A DNA stretch of 64,000 nt from an uncultured Agrobacterium sp. (GCA_913777615.1 CAJYTK010000003.1:29886-93885); one strand, 5' to 3'; counted from the stretch's first letter, positions 36,931 through 46,796 are shown. Notes: generated by a model not told the origin, from the sequence alone. Made by a program: numbers and translations.

Positions 36931-37305
36931 TTATCCAGCGAGGAACATGCGAATAACGGCTAGACAGCAGACAAGCCCAAGCCCCCAGCAGAAGAGCCAG
37001 TTGGCGCCGACAAGCACAAGTTTGAGAAAATGCGCATGAACATAATCGTCGATGATCGCATGCAATCCAAGGCGCATGTGCCATACAGACAGCATTATGA
37101 AAATCAGCGTCGGCACCGCAACCCACCAATGGGTAAAAGCCTTGAGCACCTCGCTGTGAGGCTTGCCGAAAAGCCAAAAGCCCAAGAAGATTATGTAGGG
37201 AGTGACCAAGGCGGATGCGAAGCCGGTTGCCTGCTTCAAAGCATAGTTGCGTGTGCCGCCCTTGGCGGAGCCGAAGCCGCGAACGCGTTTGAGAGGCGTC
37301 GTCAT
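36931..37305 (-). CDS. SdhD-like succinate dehydrogenase membrane anchor paralogue
   Basis: 124 residues with three transmembrane helices. It opens TPLKRVRGFGSAKGGTRNYA and contains the heme/quinone region WHMRLGLHAIIDDYVHAHFL, both closely like rhizobial SdhD. The histidine in WHM and the DDY pair correspond to the heme b and quinone residues of SdhD. No sdhC, sdhA or sdhB is near. It overlaps the MFS transporter stop by ATGA, so the two are translationally coupled. Role in this context is unknown; it could be a membrane partner of another respiratory complex. Confidence 0.78.
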   Translation of the reverse strand: MTTPLKRVRGFGSAKGGTRNYALKQATGFASALVTPYIIFLGFWLFGKPHSEVLKAFTHWWVAVPTLIFIMLSVWHMRLGLHAIIDDYVHAHFLKLVLVGANWLFCWGLGLVCCLAVIRMFLAG

Positions 37306-38687
37306 CATATATCCTTGCGTGTTGCCGGATCGCGATCATCCGGAATGGGCCTGACCCTGCTGGCGATCATGAGAGCGGCGATGCTGCACACCGCGCCGGA
37401 CAGCAGGTAAATACCAATAAAAGCAATTCCGAATTCGGTAGCGAGAAAGAGCGCGACAGCCGGGGCGAAGCCGGCACCGATCAACCACGCAATGTCGGAT
37501 GTCACCGCCGATCCAGAATAGCGGAAGCGGGTGGAAAAGACATTCGCAATCGACCCCGAAGCCTGACCGAAAGAGAAGCCCATCAGGGCAAAGCCGATCA
37601 ACAAAAAGCTGTATTGGCCGATCCTTCCGGTATCGATCAGCAGAGTAGCCGAGAAACTGAACAGCGCGGTCAGTGCGGCACTCCAAAGAAGATGCCTTCT
37701 TCGCCCCCACCGGTCTGCCGCATAGCCGGAAAGGACGATGGCTACGGTTCCCACTGCGGCACCAACCAACTGCATCGCCAGCATCTCACCGATCTGCTCA
37801 CGTCGCACAAGGCTTATCCAGGCGAGCGGGAAGATGGTAACGAGGTGGAAAAGCGCGAAGCTTGCAAGGGGGACGAAGGCTCCGATCGATACATCCCGCA
37901 GGTGGTGCCTGATCAGTTCGTCCATTGCCTGAGCAAAGAGTTCGTTCTTGTGCAGCAGTTCGCCAAACTCTCTTGTCGCCACGAGACGAAGGCGCGCGAA
38001 TAACGCAACCACATTGATCGCAAAGGCGACAAAGAAGGGGTAGCGCCATCCCCAGGCAAGAAAATCTTCTTCTGGCAGGATGGTGTAGAAATATCCAAAG
38101 AGCACGCTGGCCAGTGCAAAGCCAAGCGGCGCGCCCAACTGCGGCACCATTGCATAGCGCCCCTGTCGCCCATCTGGTGCATTCAGTGCCAATAAGGAGG
38201 CGAGACCATCCCACGCGCCTCCCCAAGCAAATCCCTGCCCGAGACGAAAGGCTATCAGCAGCCAGAGGGAGACGGCACCAGCCTGATCATAGGACGGGAG
38301 AAATGCCATCGAAACCGTCGACCCTCCCGGCATGAAAAGCGCAATGGTCAGCTTGACGCCTCGCCCATATGCCCTGTCTACAGCCATGAAGACGAATGAG
38401 CCGATTGGTCGCGCGAGAAAGGCGACCGAGAAAACCAGGAAGGAATACATCAGCGCCCGTACCGGGTCGGGCTCGAAGGAAAAGACGAGGCTGGGGAACA
38501 CCAGAATGGAAGCAATGCCGTAGACGAAGAAGTCGAAAAACTCTGCAGTGCGACCGATGATGACGCCAATCGCGATGTTATCGGGGGACGCGGCCTTGTG
38601 ATGATGAGAACGCAGCAGGCTATCGCGTTTGGTGAGAGCGAAGGCTATCTGCCGCCCCACCATTTCGACCAGGTTTTCACGGCACAT
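37305..38687 (-). CDS. MFS transporter (MHS family), native N-terminus lost
   Basis: 460 residues as an open frame, but only from about [20 protein letters not shown] onward (near 38590) does it look like a metabolite:H+ symporter. The first 30-odd residues are antisense to cyoB. Twelve transmembrane helices follow, with the MFS loop [18 protein letters not shown] and [11 protein letters not shown]. Substrates of this group are organic acids, betaines or sugars acids. Neither a native start codon nor its own promoter is visible because the cyoB fragment begins where they should be. It may be silent or expressed from a fused start. Confidence 0.8.
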   Translation of the reverse strand: MCRENLVEMVGRQIAFALTKRDSLLRSHHHKAASPDNIAIGVIIGRTAEFFDFFVYGIASILVFPSLVFSFEPDPVRALMYSFLVFSVAFLARPIGSFVFMAVDRAYGRGVKLTIALFMPGGSTVSMAFLPSYDQAGAVSLWLLIAFRLGQGFAWGGAWDGLASLLALNAPDGRQGRYAMVPQLGAPLGFALASVLFGYFYTILPEEDFLAWGWRYPFFVAFAINVVALFARLRLVATREFGELLHKNELFAQAMDELIRHHLRDVSIGAFVPLASFALFHLVTIFPLAWISLVRREQIGEMLAMQLVGAAVGTVAIVLSGYAADRWGRRRHLLWSAALTALFSFSATLLIDTGRIGQYSFLLIGFALMGFSFGQASGSIANVFSTRFRYSGSAVTSDIAWLIGAGFAPAVALFLATEFGIAFIGIYLLSGAVCSIAALMIASRVRPIPDDRDPATRKDI

Positions 38688-40346
38688 GGCGTCATCATGA
38701 TCTTTTTCATGGCCATGCCCTTCATCACCGGCCTGATGAATTTCATCGTTCCGTTACAGATCGGGGCACGTGATGTAGCCTTTCCCTTCCTCAACAATCT
38801 CTCTTTCTGGATGACTGTTGCCGGTGCTGCACTGATCATGTCGTCGCTATTCGTCGGAGAATTTGCGCGCACGGGGTGGCTGGCCTACCCACCACTTTCC
38901 GGCATCGACTACAGTCCAGGCGTCGGCGTCGATTATTATCTATGGGCGCTGCAAATTGCAGGGGTAGGAACGACATTATCGGGCATCAACTTGCTGACGA
39001 CCATCGTCAAGATGCGCGCGCCCGGCATGTCGATGATGAAGATGCCGATCTTCACCTGGACTTCGCTCTGCACCAATATCCTGATTGTCGCGACATTCCC
39101 GGTTCTCACAGCCACGCTCGCACTACTTACTCTTGACCGCTATGCGGGCACGCATTTCTTTACCAATGACCTCGGCGGCAATCCGATGATGTATGTGAAC
39201 CTCATCTGGATTTGGGGGCACCCGGAGGTCTACATCCTCATTCTGCCAGCGTTCAATATTTTCTCCGAAGTGGTATCCACATTTTCAGGCAAGAGGCTCT
39301 TCGGTTACGCGTCGATGGTCTATGCGACCGTCGTCATCACAATCCTCTCCTATCTTGTTTGGCTGCACCATTTCTTCACCATGGGCTCAGGTGCCAGCGT
39401 CAATGCCTTCTTTGGCATCACCACCATGATCATCTCTATCCCCACTGGCGCGAAAATATTCAACTGGCTCTTCACCATGTATCAGGGTCGTATCCGGTTT
39501 GAACTTCCCATGATGTGGACTGTCGGCTTTATGGTGACCTTCGTCATCGGCGGCATGACCGGTGTCATGCTCGCCATCCCGCCAGCCGATTTCGTGCTGC
39601 ACAACTCTTTGTTTCTAGTTGCCCATTTTCACAACGTTATCATCGGCGGCGTCGTTTTCGGGCTGCTTGCAGGCACGGTCTACTGGTTCCCCAAGGCCTT
39701 CGGCTTCAAGCTCGATCCATTCTGGGGGAAGATTTCCTTCTGGTGCTGGCTCGTCGGCTGCTACGTTGCCTTCATGCCGCTCTATGTATTGGGGTTGATG
39801 GGCGTTACGCGCCGCCTGGCGATTATTGAAGATTCATCACTACAGATATGGTTTGTCATCGCTGCAATCGGCGCGGCAATCATCGCCTGTGGTATCCTGG
39901 CCTTCATCATCCAGCTCGTCGTCAGCTTCATCCGCCGCGAAGAGTTGCGGGACACTAGCGGGGATCCTTGGAACGGTCGCACGCTGGAGTGGGCCACAGC
40001 CTCACCCCCACCGCATTACAACTTTGCTTTTACGCCTGTCGTTCATGAACTGGACAGCTGGTACGACATGAAACGTGAAGGTGGTGCATTTCCAACCACA
40101 GGCTTCCGCCCTATTCACATGCCGAAGAACACAGCAAGCGGCGTCTATATCAGTGCGCTCAGCGTTATCTTCGGCTTCGCGATGGTTTGGTACATCTGGT
40201 GGCTGGTCGCTTTATCCTTTGTCGGGATCATCGCCATCTCCATCGTCCACACTTTCAATTACGACCGGGATTACTGGATTCCGGTTGACGCGGTGGAGAA
40301 ATCGGAAGCGGCGATCCGCAGCCTTTCAACGCGGAGTCCGTCATGA
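38598..40346 (+). CDS. cyoB: cytochrome o ubiquinol oxidase subunit I, N-terminally truncated
   Basis: 582 residues against about 660 for the family. It starts at the equivalent of E. coli residue 77 or so ([10 protein letters not shown]...[15 protein letters not shown]). Retained: heme b/o and CuB ligands in [31 protein letters not shown] and [10 protein letters not shown], plus the proton-channel aspartate region [13 protein letters not shown]. Missing: the first two membrane helices with the quinone-site arginine and aspartate of the RGFxDAxMMR stretch. No ribosome site precedes the GTG/ATG starts. cyoA is absent. Likely non-functional as an oxidase by itself. Confidence 0.9.
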   Translation: MMMRTQQAIAFGESEGYLPPHHFDQVFTAHGVIMIFFMAMPFITGLMNFIVPLQIGARDVAFPFLNNLSFWMTVAGAALIMSSLFVGEFARTGWLAYPPLSGIDYSPGVGVDYYLWALQIAGVGTTLSGINLLTTIVKMRAPGMSMMKMPIFTWTSLCTNILIVATFPVLTATLALLTLDRYAGTHFFTNDLGGNPMMYVNLIWIWGHPEVYILILPAFNIFSEVVSTFSGKRLFGYASMVYATVVITILSYLVWLHHFFTMGSGASVNAFFGITTMIISIPTGAKIFNWLFTMYQGRIRFELPMMWTVGFMVTFVIGGMTGVMLAIPPADFVLHNSLFLVAHFHNVIIGGVVFGLLAGTVYWFPKAFGFKLDPFWGKISFWCWLVGCYVAFMPLYVLGLMGVTRRLAIIEDSSLQIWFVIAAIGAAIIACGILAFIIQLVVSFIRREELRDTSGDPWNGRTLEWATASPPPHYNFAFTPVVHELDSWYDMKREGGAFPTTGFRPIHMPKNTASGVYISALSVIFGFAMVWYIWWLVALSFVGIIAISIVHTFNYDRDYWIPVDAVEKSEAAIRSLSTRSPS

Positions 40347-40960
40347 GCGAACCCATGCCTGTAGTATCCGAGCGGCTTTATCACGCGGAAGAAGAGCATC
40401 ACCCCGAAAACGGAACTTATCTCGGTTTCTGGGTCTATCTGATGAGCGACAGTCTCATCTTCGCCGTGCTGTTCGCCACGCATGCCGTGTTGAGCCAAAG
40501 CTTTGCCGGTGGCGAGCCGCCGTCTGCGCTATTCAGCCTTCCGCTTGTAGCGGTCAACACCACGATCCTCCTCATCTCTTCGCTGACCTTCGGTTATGCG
40601 ATGCTCGCTGCGGAAGAGGGCAAGGTCAAGAGTGCCATCCGTTTCCTGATGTTGACAGGTGTTCTGGGTGCGTCCTTCGTTGCCATCGAACTCTATGAGT
40701 TTGCAGAACTTATAGCCGAAGGCGCAGGGCCAACGCGCAGTGGCTTTTTATCGTCCTTCTTCGCGCTTGTCGGAACACACGGACTGCACGTCACCTTCGG
40801 CATCATCTGGATCGTCGTGCTTATCATACAGATCGGCCAACGCGGTCTGCAGGAGGACAACATGCGCCGCCTGAGTTGCCTCTCCCTCTTCTGGCACTTT
40901 CTGGACATCATCTGGATTGGCGTCTTCACATTCGTTTATCTACTGGGAGTTTCCCGATGA
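40343..40960 (+). CDS. cyoC: cytochrome o ubiquinol oxidase subunit III
   Basis: 205 residues, five transmembrane helices, of the subunit III family ([50 protein letters not shown]). Its start overlaps the cyoB stop codon by four bases. It depends on an intact subunit I/II core, which this operon no longer encodes. Confidence 0.93.
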   Translation: MSEPMPVVSERLYHAEEEHHPENGTYLGFWVYLMSDSLIFAVLFATHAVLSQSFAGGEPPSALFSLPLVAVNTTILLISSLTFGYAMLAAEEGKVKSAIRFLMLTGVLGASFVAIELYEFAELIAEGAGPTRSGFLSSFFALVGTHGLHVTFGIIWIVVLIIQIGQRGLQEDNMRRLSCLSLFWHFLDIIWIGVFTFVYLLGVSR

Positions 40961-41319
40961 GTGCTGAGCACAAGACAACACATTCACCGCATGGAAGCAG
41001 AAGCGCGTATCATAAGGGCTTCATCCTTTCGGCCATCCTGACGGCAATCCCCTTCTGGTTGGTCATGTCCGGCGTGCTGCAGAGCCGCGCATTGACTGCA
41101 ACACTCCTCATCATTTTCGCCATGGCGCAGATCGTGGTGCACATGATCTACTTTCTCCACATGGATGCTCGGGCGGAGCGGGAATGGATCATGCTCTCGC
41201 TGATATTCACGATCGTCGTCCTGCTCATTGCAGTCTCCGGCTCTCTTTGGATCATGTACCACCTCAACACCAATATGATGATGCCGATGGACCCGAACGC
41301 CGCTCGGAACATGCCTTGA
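40957..41319 (+). CDS. cyoD: cytochrome o ubiquinol oxidase subunit IV
   Basis: 120 residues, three transmembrane helices with the family segment AMAQIVVHMIYFLHMD. The histidine-rich N-terminus is usual. Its ATG overlaps the cyoC stop codon (ATGA). Last gene of the cyo operon; no cyoE-like farnesyltransferase follows. Confidence 0.92.
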   Translation: MSAEHKTTHSPHGSRSAYHKGFILSAILTAIPFWLVMSGVLQSRALTATLLIIFAMAQIVVHMIYFLHMDARAEREWIMLSLIFTIVVLLIAVSGSLWIMYHLNTNMMMPMDPNAARNMP

Positions 41320-41360
41320 GAGCGTGAGCTCATTCTCCGCTATCCTGGTGCCGAAATCGA

Positions 41361-42347
41361 TTAGAAACGGATGAGAGCTTTCATGAAGCCGTTCGGTCTG
41401 TCACGAGTTTCGTTCAGAGCAGTTGCCAGTTCCGAAAGCGGATAGGAATGCGTCAAGAGAGGGAAAGGATTCATGTTCCCCGCTTGCACCGCAGACACAG
41501 CCTGCCGTATTCCCTCTATATAGATCGCCGGATCGCGCTCATGGGCGTTGATGACATCGATGCCCTTCCAGTTCCAGGCCTGCATGTTGACTTGCCGCGC
41601 GCCGTCCTGGTGATAACCTGCAACGATCAGCCGACCGCGCTCGCCCGTCAAATCCGCTGCCAGATCGAGAGGCCACTGCTTGCCGACGGCTTCAATGACA
41701 CGTTCGCAGAGCGCGCCATTTGTGAGAGATTTCACCTCATCGATAATCTTCCAGTGGTCGTCCATGGTAATGGTAACGGCGGCACCGGCTTCTGTTGCGG
41801 CTTCAAGCGCATATGGCCTTCTCGATATAGCAATTACGCGAGCGCCCTTACGTGCTGCAAGCTGGATGAGCAGGCTGCCTAGAAAGCCGACGCCAATGAT
41901 AGCGACCGTTTGGCCTTCTCGGATATCGGCACGAGTGAAAATATTCATGGCACAGCCGAGCGGTTCTCCGGGGAACGGCAGGCCTTCCAGTTCCGCCGGA
42001 AGATGCACCAGCATGTTTTCATCGGCAATATCGTGGCTTGCGTAGGCATGGTAGCTGAGAGCCGCGACGCGGTTCCCAACCGTAAAATCTTTAACGCCCT
42101 CGCCCACAGCATCGATCACGCCCCAACCTTCGTGGCCGAGGCCACCCGCTTCCGTTGGAAACTGCATCCAGTCCGGCCCCGCCCACGGACCAAGATTGGA
42201 GGCGCAGACGCCGCAGCCTTCCAGCTTGATGCGGACCTGATGCGTACCCGGAACGGGAAGCGCAAGTTCCTGTACTTCGACCATGCCAGGTCCCGTCACC
42301 ACCGCAGCCTTCATCGTCGCGTTTTCGATATTGGTCATAACATTCAT
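41361..42347 (-). CDS. zinc-type alcohol dehydrogenase / quinone reductase-like MDR protein
   Basis: 328 residues. N-terminal GroES-like domain with the catalytic-zinc region LEGCGVCASNLGPW and GLGHEGWGVID; Rossmann motif GVGFLGSLL near residue 180. The four-cysteine structural zinc lobe is absent. NAD(P)H-dependent oxidation or reduction of an alcohol or aldehyde is expected. GGAG precedes the ATG at 42347. It is divergent from the carbohydrate cluster, with an EcfG-type promoter on each side of the shared region. Confidence 0.87.
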   Translation of the reverse strand: MNVMTNIENATMKAAVVTGPGMVEVQELALPVPGTHQVRIKLEGCGVCASNLGPWAGPDWMQFPTEAGGLGHEGWGVIDAVGEGVKDFTVGNRVAALSYHAYASHDIADENMLVHLPAELEGLPFPGEPLGCAMNIFTRADIREGQTVAIIGVGFLGSLLIQLAARKGARVIAISRRPYALEAATEAGAAVTITMDDHWKIIDEVKSLTNGALCERVIEAVGKQWPLDLAADLTGERGRLIVAGYHQDGARQVNMQAWNWKGIDVINAHERDPAIYIEGIRQAVSAVQAGNMNPFPLLTHSYPLSELATALNETRDRPNGFMKALIRF

Positions 42348-42401
42348 AATCTTCTCCATTCGCAGGCAGCGAAGGGATAGCCCTCTGCCGATCGCCCGAC
42401 G

Positions 42402-42426
42402 AACCGCGATCCCGTCAGGATGTTCC
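42402..42426 (-). promoter_or_regulatory. EcfG-type promoter of the MDR dehydrogenase
   Basis: On the minus strand GGAAC (42426-42422), 16 bases, GGTT (42405-42402), 55 bases before the ATG. Confidence 0.62.
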
Positions 42427-42474
42427 TGAAGAAGGGTAGATGAAGTCATTCATGAGAAAGATGTCACAGAAGAA

Positions 42475-42499
42475 GGAACCATTGCATCAACCCCTTGTT
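42475..42499 (+). promoter_or_regulatory. EcfG-type promoter of the carbohydrate cluster
   Basis: GGAAC (42475-42479), 16 bases, TGTT (42496-42499), 40 bases before the first epimerase gene. Back-to-back with the site at 42402-42426. Confidence 0.6.
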
Positions 42500-42539
42500 C
42501 GGGGCGCCAGTCAAAGCGAAACAATGTATCGAGGGTTTA

Positions 42540-43646
42540 ATGAAAACCATTCTCGTGACTGGCGGCAGTGGATTTATCGGACGTTACGTTACGTCTGAAC
42601 TTCTTGAAAGCGGATACTCGGTGCGCGTGTTGGACGCTCTCGTGGAGCAGGTTCACGGAGATGTTCCTGATAAACAGGACGGCATTTCAGAGGTCATTTA
42701 CGCGGATGTTCGCAACAAGGCCGCGGTTTTGCGGGCACTGGAGGGTGTGGAAGGCGTAATTCACCTTGCCGCAGAAGTCGGCGTTGGGCAGTCCATGTAT
42801 GAGATCGCCCGCTATGTCGGAGCAAACGATCTTGGTACGGCGGTTCTGCTGGAGTCGATGCTCGGCAAGGACATCAAGAAAATCGTCGTTGCTTCCTCCA
42901 TGAGCGTTTACGGCGAAGGTCTTTATGCGGACGAGGCGGGGCGTCGCTATGACACCATCCGCCGCACATCTTCCGAAATCAAATCGAAGCAATGGGAGCC
43001 ACTTTCGCCCGACGGCGAGTGGCTGACGCCGCTGGCGACAGATGAGCAGAAGCCGGTGGAACTCGCCTCCATCTATGCACTGACAAAATATGTTCAGGAA
43101 CGTCAGGTTCTGCTTTATGGCAACGCCTATGGTGTAAATGCGGTTGCGCTAAGGCTCTTCAACGTGTTCGGTGCGGGCCAAGCTTTGTCCAATCCTTACA
43201 CCGGTGTTCTCGCCAATTTCGCTTCGCGTCTGATGAATGGCCAAAGCCCGACCATATTTGAGGATGGCCAGCAGAAGCGCGATTTCGTGCATGTAAAGGA
43301 TGTTGCGCGCGCATTCCGCCTTGCGCTGGAAAAGCCGCTCGCATCGGGCCATGTTTTCAACATCGGTAGTGGCAATGCCTATACGATTTCGCAGGTTGCA
43401 TCGCTTCTCGCGGATGCGATGGGAAAGCCGCAGCTTCAGCCGGAAATTCTCGACAAGGCGCGCTCCGGAGATATTCGCCACTGCTTTGCCGATATTACCA
43501 AAGCCCGTGAGCTTCTGGGTTTCAAGCCGCAATTGCGGCTAGAAAACTCGCTCGGCCCCTTCGTGGATTGGGTTACCTCGCAGGTCGCGCCCGACCGTGG
43601 GCCACAGATGCAGCGGGAACTCCTCGAAAGAGGGCTGGTTTCATGA
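42540..43646 (+). CDS. NAD-dependent sugar-nucleotide epimerase/dehydratase (extended SDR)
   Basis: 368 residues. The nucleotide-binding motif TGGSGFIG is at residues 7-14, the catalytic serine region VASSMSVYGEG and the YALTK (YxxxK) motif follow, and DFVHVKDVARAF is the usual C-terminal substrate segment. It should act on an NDP-sugar in the cytoplasm. First gene of a seven-gene run; its stop overlaps the start of the next gene. Confidence 0.9.
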   Translation: MKTILVTGGSGFIGRYVTSELLESGYSVRVLDALVEQVHGDVPDKQDGISEVIYADVRNKAAVLRALEGVEGVIHLAAEVGVGQSMYEIARYVGANDLGTAVLLESMLGKDIKKIVVASSMSVYGEGLYADEAGRRYDTIRRTSSEIKSKQWEPLSPDGEWLTPLATDEQKPVELASIYALTKYVQERQVLLYGNAYGVNAVALRLFNVFGAGQALSNPYTGVLANFASRLMNGQSPTIFEDGQQKRDFVHVKDVARAFRLALEKPLASGHVFNIGSGNAYTISQVASLLADAMGKPQLQPEILDKARSGDIRHCFADITKARELLGFKPQLRLENSLGPFVDWVTSQVAPDRGPQMQRELLERGLVS

Positions 43647-45691
43647 CATTGCTGCGTTCGACATCCTTGCAGGACAGCGACCAGAAGTCTTTCGGCTTCG
43701 TTGAATGGTTTCGCCCCGGCGAGCATGAGCGCGTGGAGCGCGCCATGGCAGCCATCGAAAAAAGTGGGGCGTGCTATCTCAGAACCCATCTTTCATGGGC
43801 CGAATATCTGGCACCGGGCGGACAGGAGTGGTTCGACTGGCTCATTCCCTATGTCGGAAGCCGCATCGAGCTTCTACCCTGCATCGTCTACACGCCGCCT
43901 TCCATGTCTCGCACCGGACGATCTTCCGGCGCGCCGCATGATCTCAAAGCCTACGCCGATTTCATTGACCACATCATCACACGCTATGGCGAATTCTTCA
44001 CCCATATCGAACTCTGGAACGAGCCGAACAACCTGCTGGACTGGGATTGGCGCATAGATAAGGAGTTCAATCTCTTCTGCGAAATGGTTGGTGGTGCTGC
44101 CTATTGGGTCCAGCAGCGGGGTAAAAAAACCGTACTCGGCGGCCCCTGCCCTTTTGATCCTTACTGGCTGAACCTCATGGGAGAGCGCGGTGTGCTCAAC
44201 GTGGTGGATGCCGTGGGTTTTCATGGCTTTCCCGGCACATGGGATAGCGAGGAGGCGACCTGGGGCGGCTGGGACATGCATCTCGGGGAAATGCGCAAGA
44301 TCGTAGACCGCTATAACCCTGAGGCGCAGATATGGATAACAGAAACTGGTTATTCCACATGGCGCAATAACGAGGTGGAACAGGCCAAGCGTTTCCTCAA
44401 AGCTCTCAATGTGAATGCGGACCGGATGTACTGGTACGCATGGCAGGATGTAGCGCCCAATGTGCCGGTGCAAGAGGGGCTTTGGTTCGACCCGCGCCAT
44501 TACCATTTGGGTGCAGTGACGCATGACGACCAGCCGAAGCTTCTGGCGCGGCTTCTGACGGAAGGCGGGGTTGAGCGGCTTCTGGAGGTTGACAAGCTGA
44601 CGTCGCCGCATGTGGCGACTTCGTCCGCACCGGTGGTGATCACCGGCGGCAGCGGCTTCATCGGCTGCAATCTCGCAGATTCATTTTTGCGGGACGGTGC
44701 AGACGTCATCGTCTTCGATAACCTCAGCCGCCCGGGCGTGGACCAGAATCTCTCTTGGCTGACGGAAAGACATGGAACGCGCGTTCATCCCGTGCTCGGC
44801 GATGTTCGTGATTTCCACGGTCTGGAACCGGTTTTCCGCGAAGCAGGAGCGGTTTTCCATCTCGGGGCCCAGACGGCAGTTACAACGAGCCTTGTTCATC
44901 CCATGGATGATTTCGAGACCAATGCGCGCGGCACGTTGAACGTTCTGGAAGCCGTCAGAAAAGCAGGCCGAAAAGCGCCGGTCATCTTTGCCAGTACAAA
45001 CAAGGTCTATGGTTCACTTGACGCGATCGACTTCATCGAGACGACCGACCGCTACCAACCGGCCGATGAGGCCATTCGTCATAATGGTATTTCGGAAAAC
45101 CAGCCCTTGGATTTTTGCACGCCGTATGGTTGTTCCAAGGGTGTGGCCGACCAATATGTTCTGGACTATGCCAAGTCCTTCGGCATTCCTTCAGCAGTAT
45201 TGCGCATGAGCTGCATTTACGGGCCAAGGCAGTTCGGTACGGAAGATCAGGGCTGGGTTGCGCATTTCCTCATCCGCGCCATTCAGGGCGAAGCAATTTC
45301 CGTCTATGGCGATGGCAAGCAGGTCCGGGACATATTGTATGTCGATGATGCCGTTGCCGCCTATCGTGCCGTGCTTGCCAACATAGGTGCTTTTACAGGC
45401 AAGGCATTCAACCTGGGTGGGGGCACGGCCAACGCGGTTAGCATTCTGCAGTGCTTACAGGAAATCGAGACGCTGCTCGGATGTCCGCTTGACCTTAATT
45501 TCAACGACTGGCGCGAGGGCGATCAACGCTATTTCGTGACTGACGCGCGGATGCTGAGAGAAAAAGCAGACTGGCAGGCGAATGTCGGCTGGAGAGAAGG
45601 CTTGAGACATCTTGCCGAATGGCTTCTTGAAGAACGCTTCAATGGCATGTCGCTGCCTCCGGCACCCGCCGAGCGGAGAATGCTGGCATGA
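43643..45691 (+). CDS. fusion of a glycoside-hydrolase-like TIM barrel and a CDP-paratose 2-epimerase-like domain
   Basis: 682 residues. Residues 1-320 resemble a clan-A glycoside hydrolase (GH39/cellulase-like): acid/base E127 in ELWNEPNN and nucleophile E234 in WITETGYST, each at the end of a predicted strand. There is no signal peptide. From GGSGFIG (335-341) on, an extended SDR domain follows with Y495-x3-K499. Its NLSRPGVDQNLSWL, STNKVYG, ISENQPLDF and MSCIYGPRQFGTEDQGWVAH blocks are those of CDP-tyvelose/paratose 2-epimerases. A hydrolase joined to an epimerase is unusual. Translationally coupled on both sides. Confidence 0.85.
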   Translation: MTLLRSTSLQDSDQKSFGFVEWFRPGEHERVERAMAAIEKSGACYLRTHLSWAEYLAPGGQEWFDWLIPYVGSRIELLPCIVYTPPSMSRTGRSSGAPHDLKAYADFIDHIITRYGEFFTHIELWNEPNNLLDWDWRIDKEFNLFCEMVGGAAYWVQQRGKKTVLGGPCPFDPYWLNLMGERGVLNVVDAVGFHGFPGTWDSEEATWGGWDMHLGEMRKIVDRYNPEAQIWITETGYSTWRNNEVEQAKRFLKALNVNADRMYWYAWQDVAPNVPVQEGLWFDPRHYHLGAVTHDDQPKLLARLLTEGGVERLLEVDKLTSPHVATSSAPVVITGGSGFIGCNLADSFLRDGADVIVFDNLSRPGVDQNLSWLTERHGTRVHPVLGDVRDFHGLEPVFREAGAVFHLGAQTAVTTSLVHPMDDFETNARGTLNVLEAVRKAGRKAPVIFASTNKVYGSLDAIDFIETTDRYQPADEAIRHNGISENQPLDFCTPYGCSKGVADQYVLDYAKSFGIPSAVLRMSCIYGPRQFGTEDQGWVAHFLIRAIQGEAISVYGDGKQVRDILYVDDAVAAYRAVLANIGAFTGKAFNLGGGTANAVSILQCLQEIETLLGCPLDLNFNDWREGDQRYFVTDARMLREKADWQANVGWREGLRHLAEWLLEERFNGMSLPPAPAERRMLA

Positions 45692-46794
45692 TAAAGACCG
45701 GCGAGATCAGCGGAAAACGCGTGTTGATAACACTCGATGCTGTCGGGGGTGTCTGGCGCTTCACGCTCGATCTCGCGAGAAGCCTTAAACGTGGGGGCAT
45801 GATCGTGACCCTTGCAGGCTTCGGCCCAGCACCCAGCGAAAAGCAGGCGCGGGAAGCACTGGCTGTCGACAAGCTGATCTGGCTGGATGCGCCGCTCGAC
45901 TGGACGACCGATAGCCGTGCCGCACTAGACGAAATCCCGCCCCTGTTGAAGGATATCATTGCACGGGAGCGCATCGATATCCTCCATCTCAATCTGCCGT
46001 CGCAAGCAGCGGGACTGGAGACAAATATACCGACCATCGCCATGTCGCATTCCTGCGTGACGACATGGTTTGGCACCATGCGGGGCGGCGATCTACCAAG
46101 CGACTTCGCCTGGCATTACGACATCAATCGCGAAGGTTTGTTAAGGGCCGATATCATCGTTGCGCCAAGCCACAGCCACGCGATGCTTTTAAAGAAAACA
46201 TATGGTGATATTGGTCAGGTCTCGGTGGTCTATAACGCGTCCGATCTGCACGATGACGCTGCCGAGAAAGAGAACCTCATTCTCTCCGCCGGACGTTGGT
46301 GGGATGAGGGCAAAAATGGCCGCGTGCTGGAACTTTCAGCGGCCAATCTTCGCTGGCCATTTTTCTTTGCAGGTGCCGATGAGGGTCCGCGCGGCGAACA
46401 TACAGGACTGGCCCAAGGTTCGCGGCTCGGTCAGTTGGGCCACGACCAGATCGTTGACCTCATGCGCCGTGCCGCCATCTTCGTCTCCCCATCGCGCTAC
46501 GAGCCCTTCGGGCTTGCGACGCTGGAAGCTGCACGTTGCGGCTGCGCCCTGCTCCTGTCCGACATTCCAACCTATCGCGAGCTGTGGAATGGAGCGGCGG
46601 TCTTCGCCGATCCTGCAAGCCCGGAAGACTTTCTTCTCAAGCTCGAGGAACTGATTAGCGACCGCCAAGCGACAGCCGAACTGGCGGCTCGCTCCCAACG
46701 GCGGTCTTTCGATTACAGCGAGCAACATCAGGCAAGCGAAATGATCGCGCTCTACCAGCGGGCGCTTGCTCGCGCGCAAGCCCCAGCGGAGTAA
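45688..46794 (+). CDS. glycosyltransferase family 4
   Basis: 368 residues with a GT-B fold. The C-terminal donor-binding region has SPSRYEPFGLATLEAARCGC (EX7E-type motif) and AGRWWDEGKNGRVL. The N-terminal half binds the acceptor (RVLITLDAVGGVWRFTLDLA). It should transfer a sugar from an NDP-sugar with retention. The start overlaps the preceding stop codon. Confidence 0.9.
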   Translation: MIKTGEISGKRVLITLDAVGGVWRFTLDLARSLKRGGMIVTLAGFGPAPSEKQAREALAVDKLIWLDAPLDWTTDSRAALDEIPPLLKDIIARERIDILHLNLPSQAAGLETNIPTIAMSHSCVTTWFGTMRGGDLPSDFAWHYDINREGLLRADIIVAPSHSHAMLLKKTYGDIGQVSVVYNASDLHDDAAEKENLILSAGRWWDEGKNGRVLELSAANLRWPFFFAGADEGPRGEHTGLAQGSRLGQLGHDQIVDLMRRAAIFVSPSRYEPFGLATLEAARCGCALLLSDIPTYRELWNGAAVFADPASPEDFLLKLEELISDRQATAELAARSQRRSFDYSEQHQASEMIALYQRALARAQAPAE

Positions 46795-46796
46795 CG

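Noticed and set aside
38598-38687. The first 30 residues of the open MFS frame as its true N-terminus
   Set aside because: They are the exact antisense of cyoB codons and do not resemble MHS transporters, which begin near SPDNIAIG.
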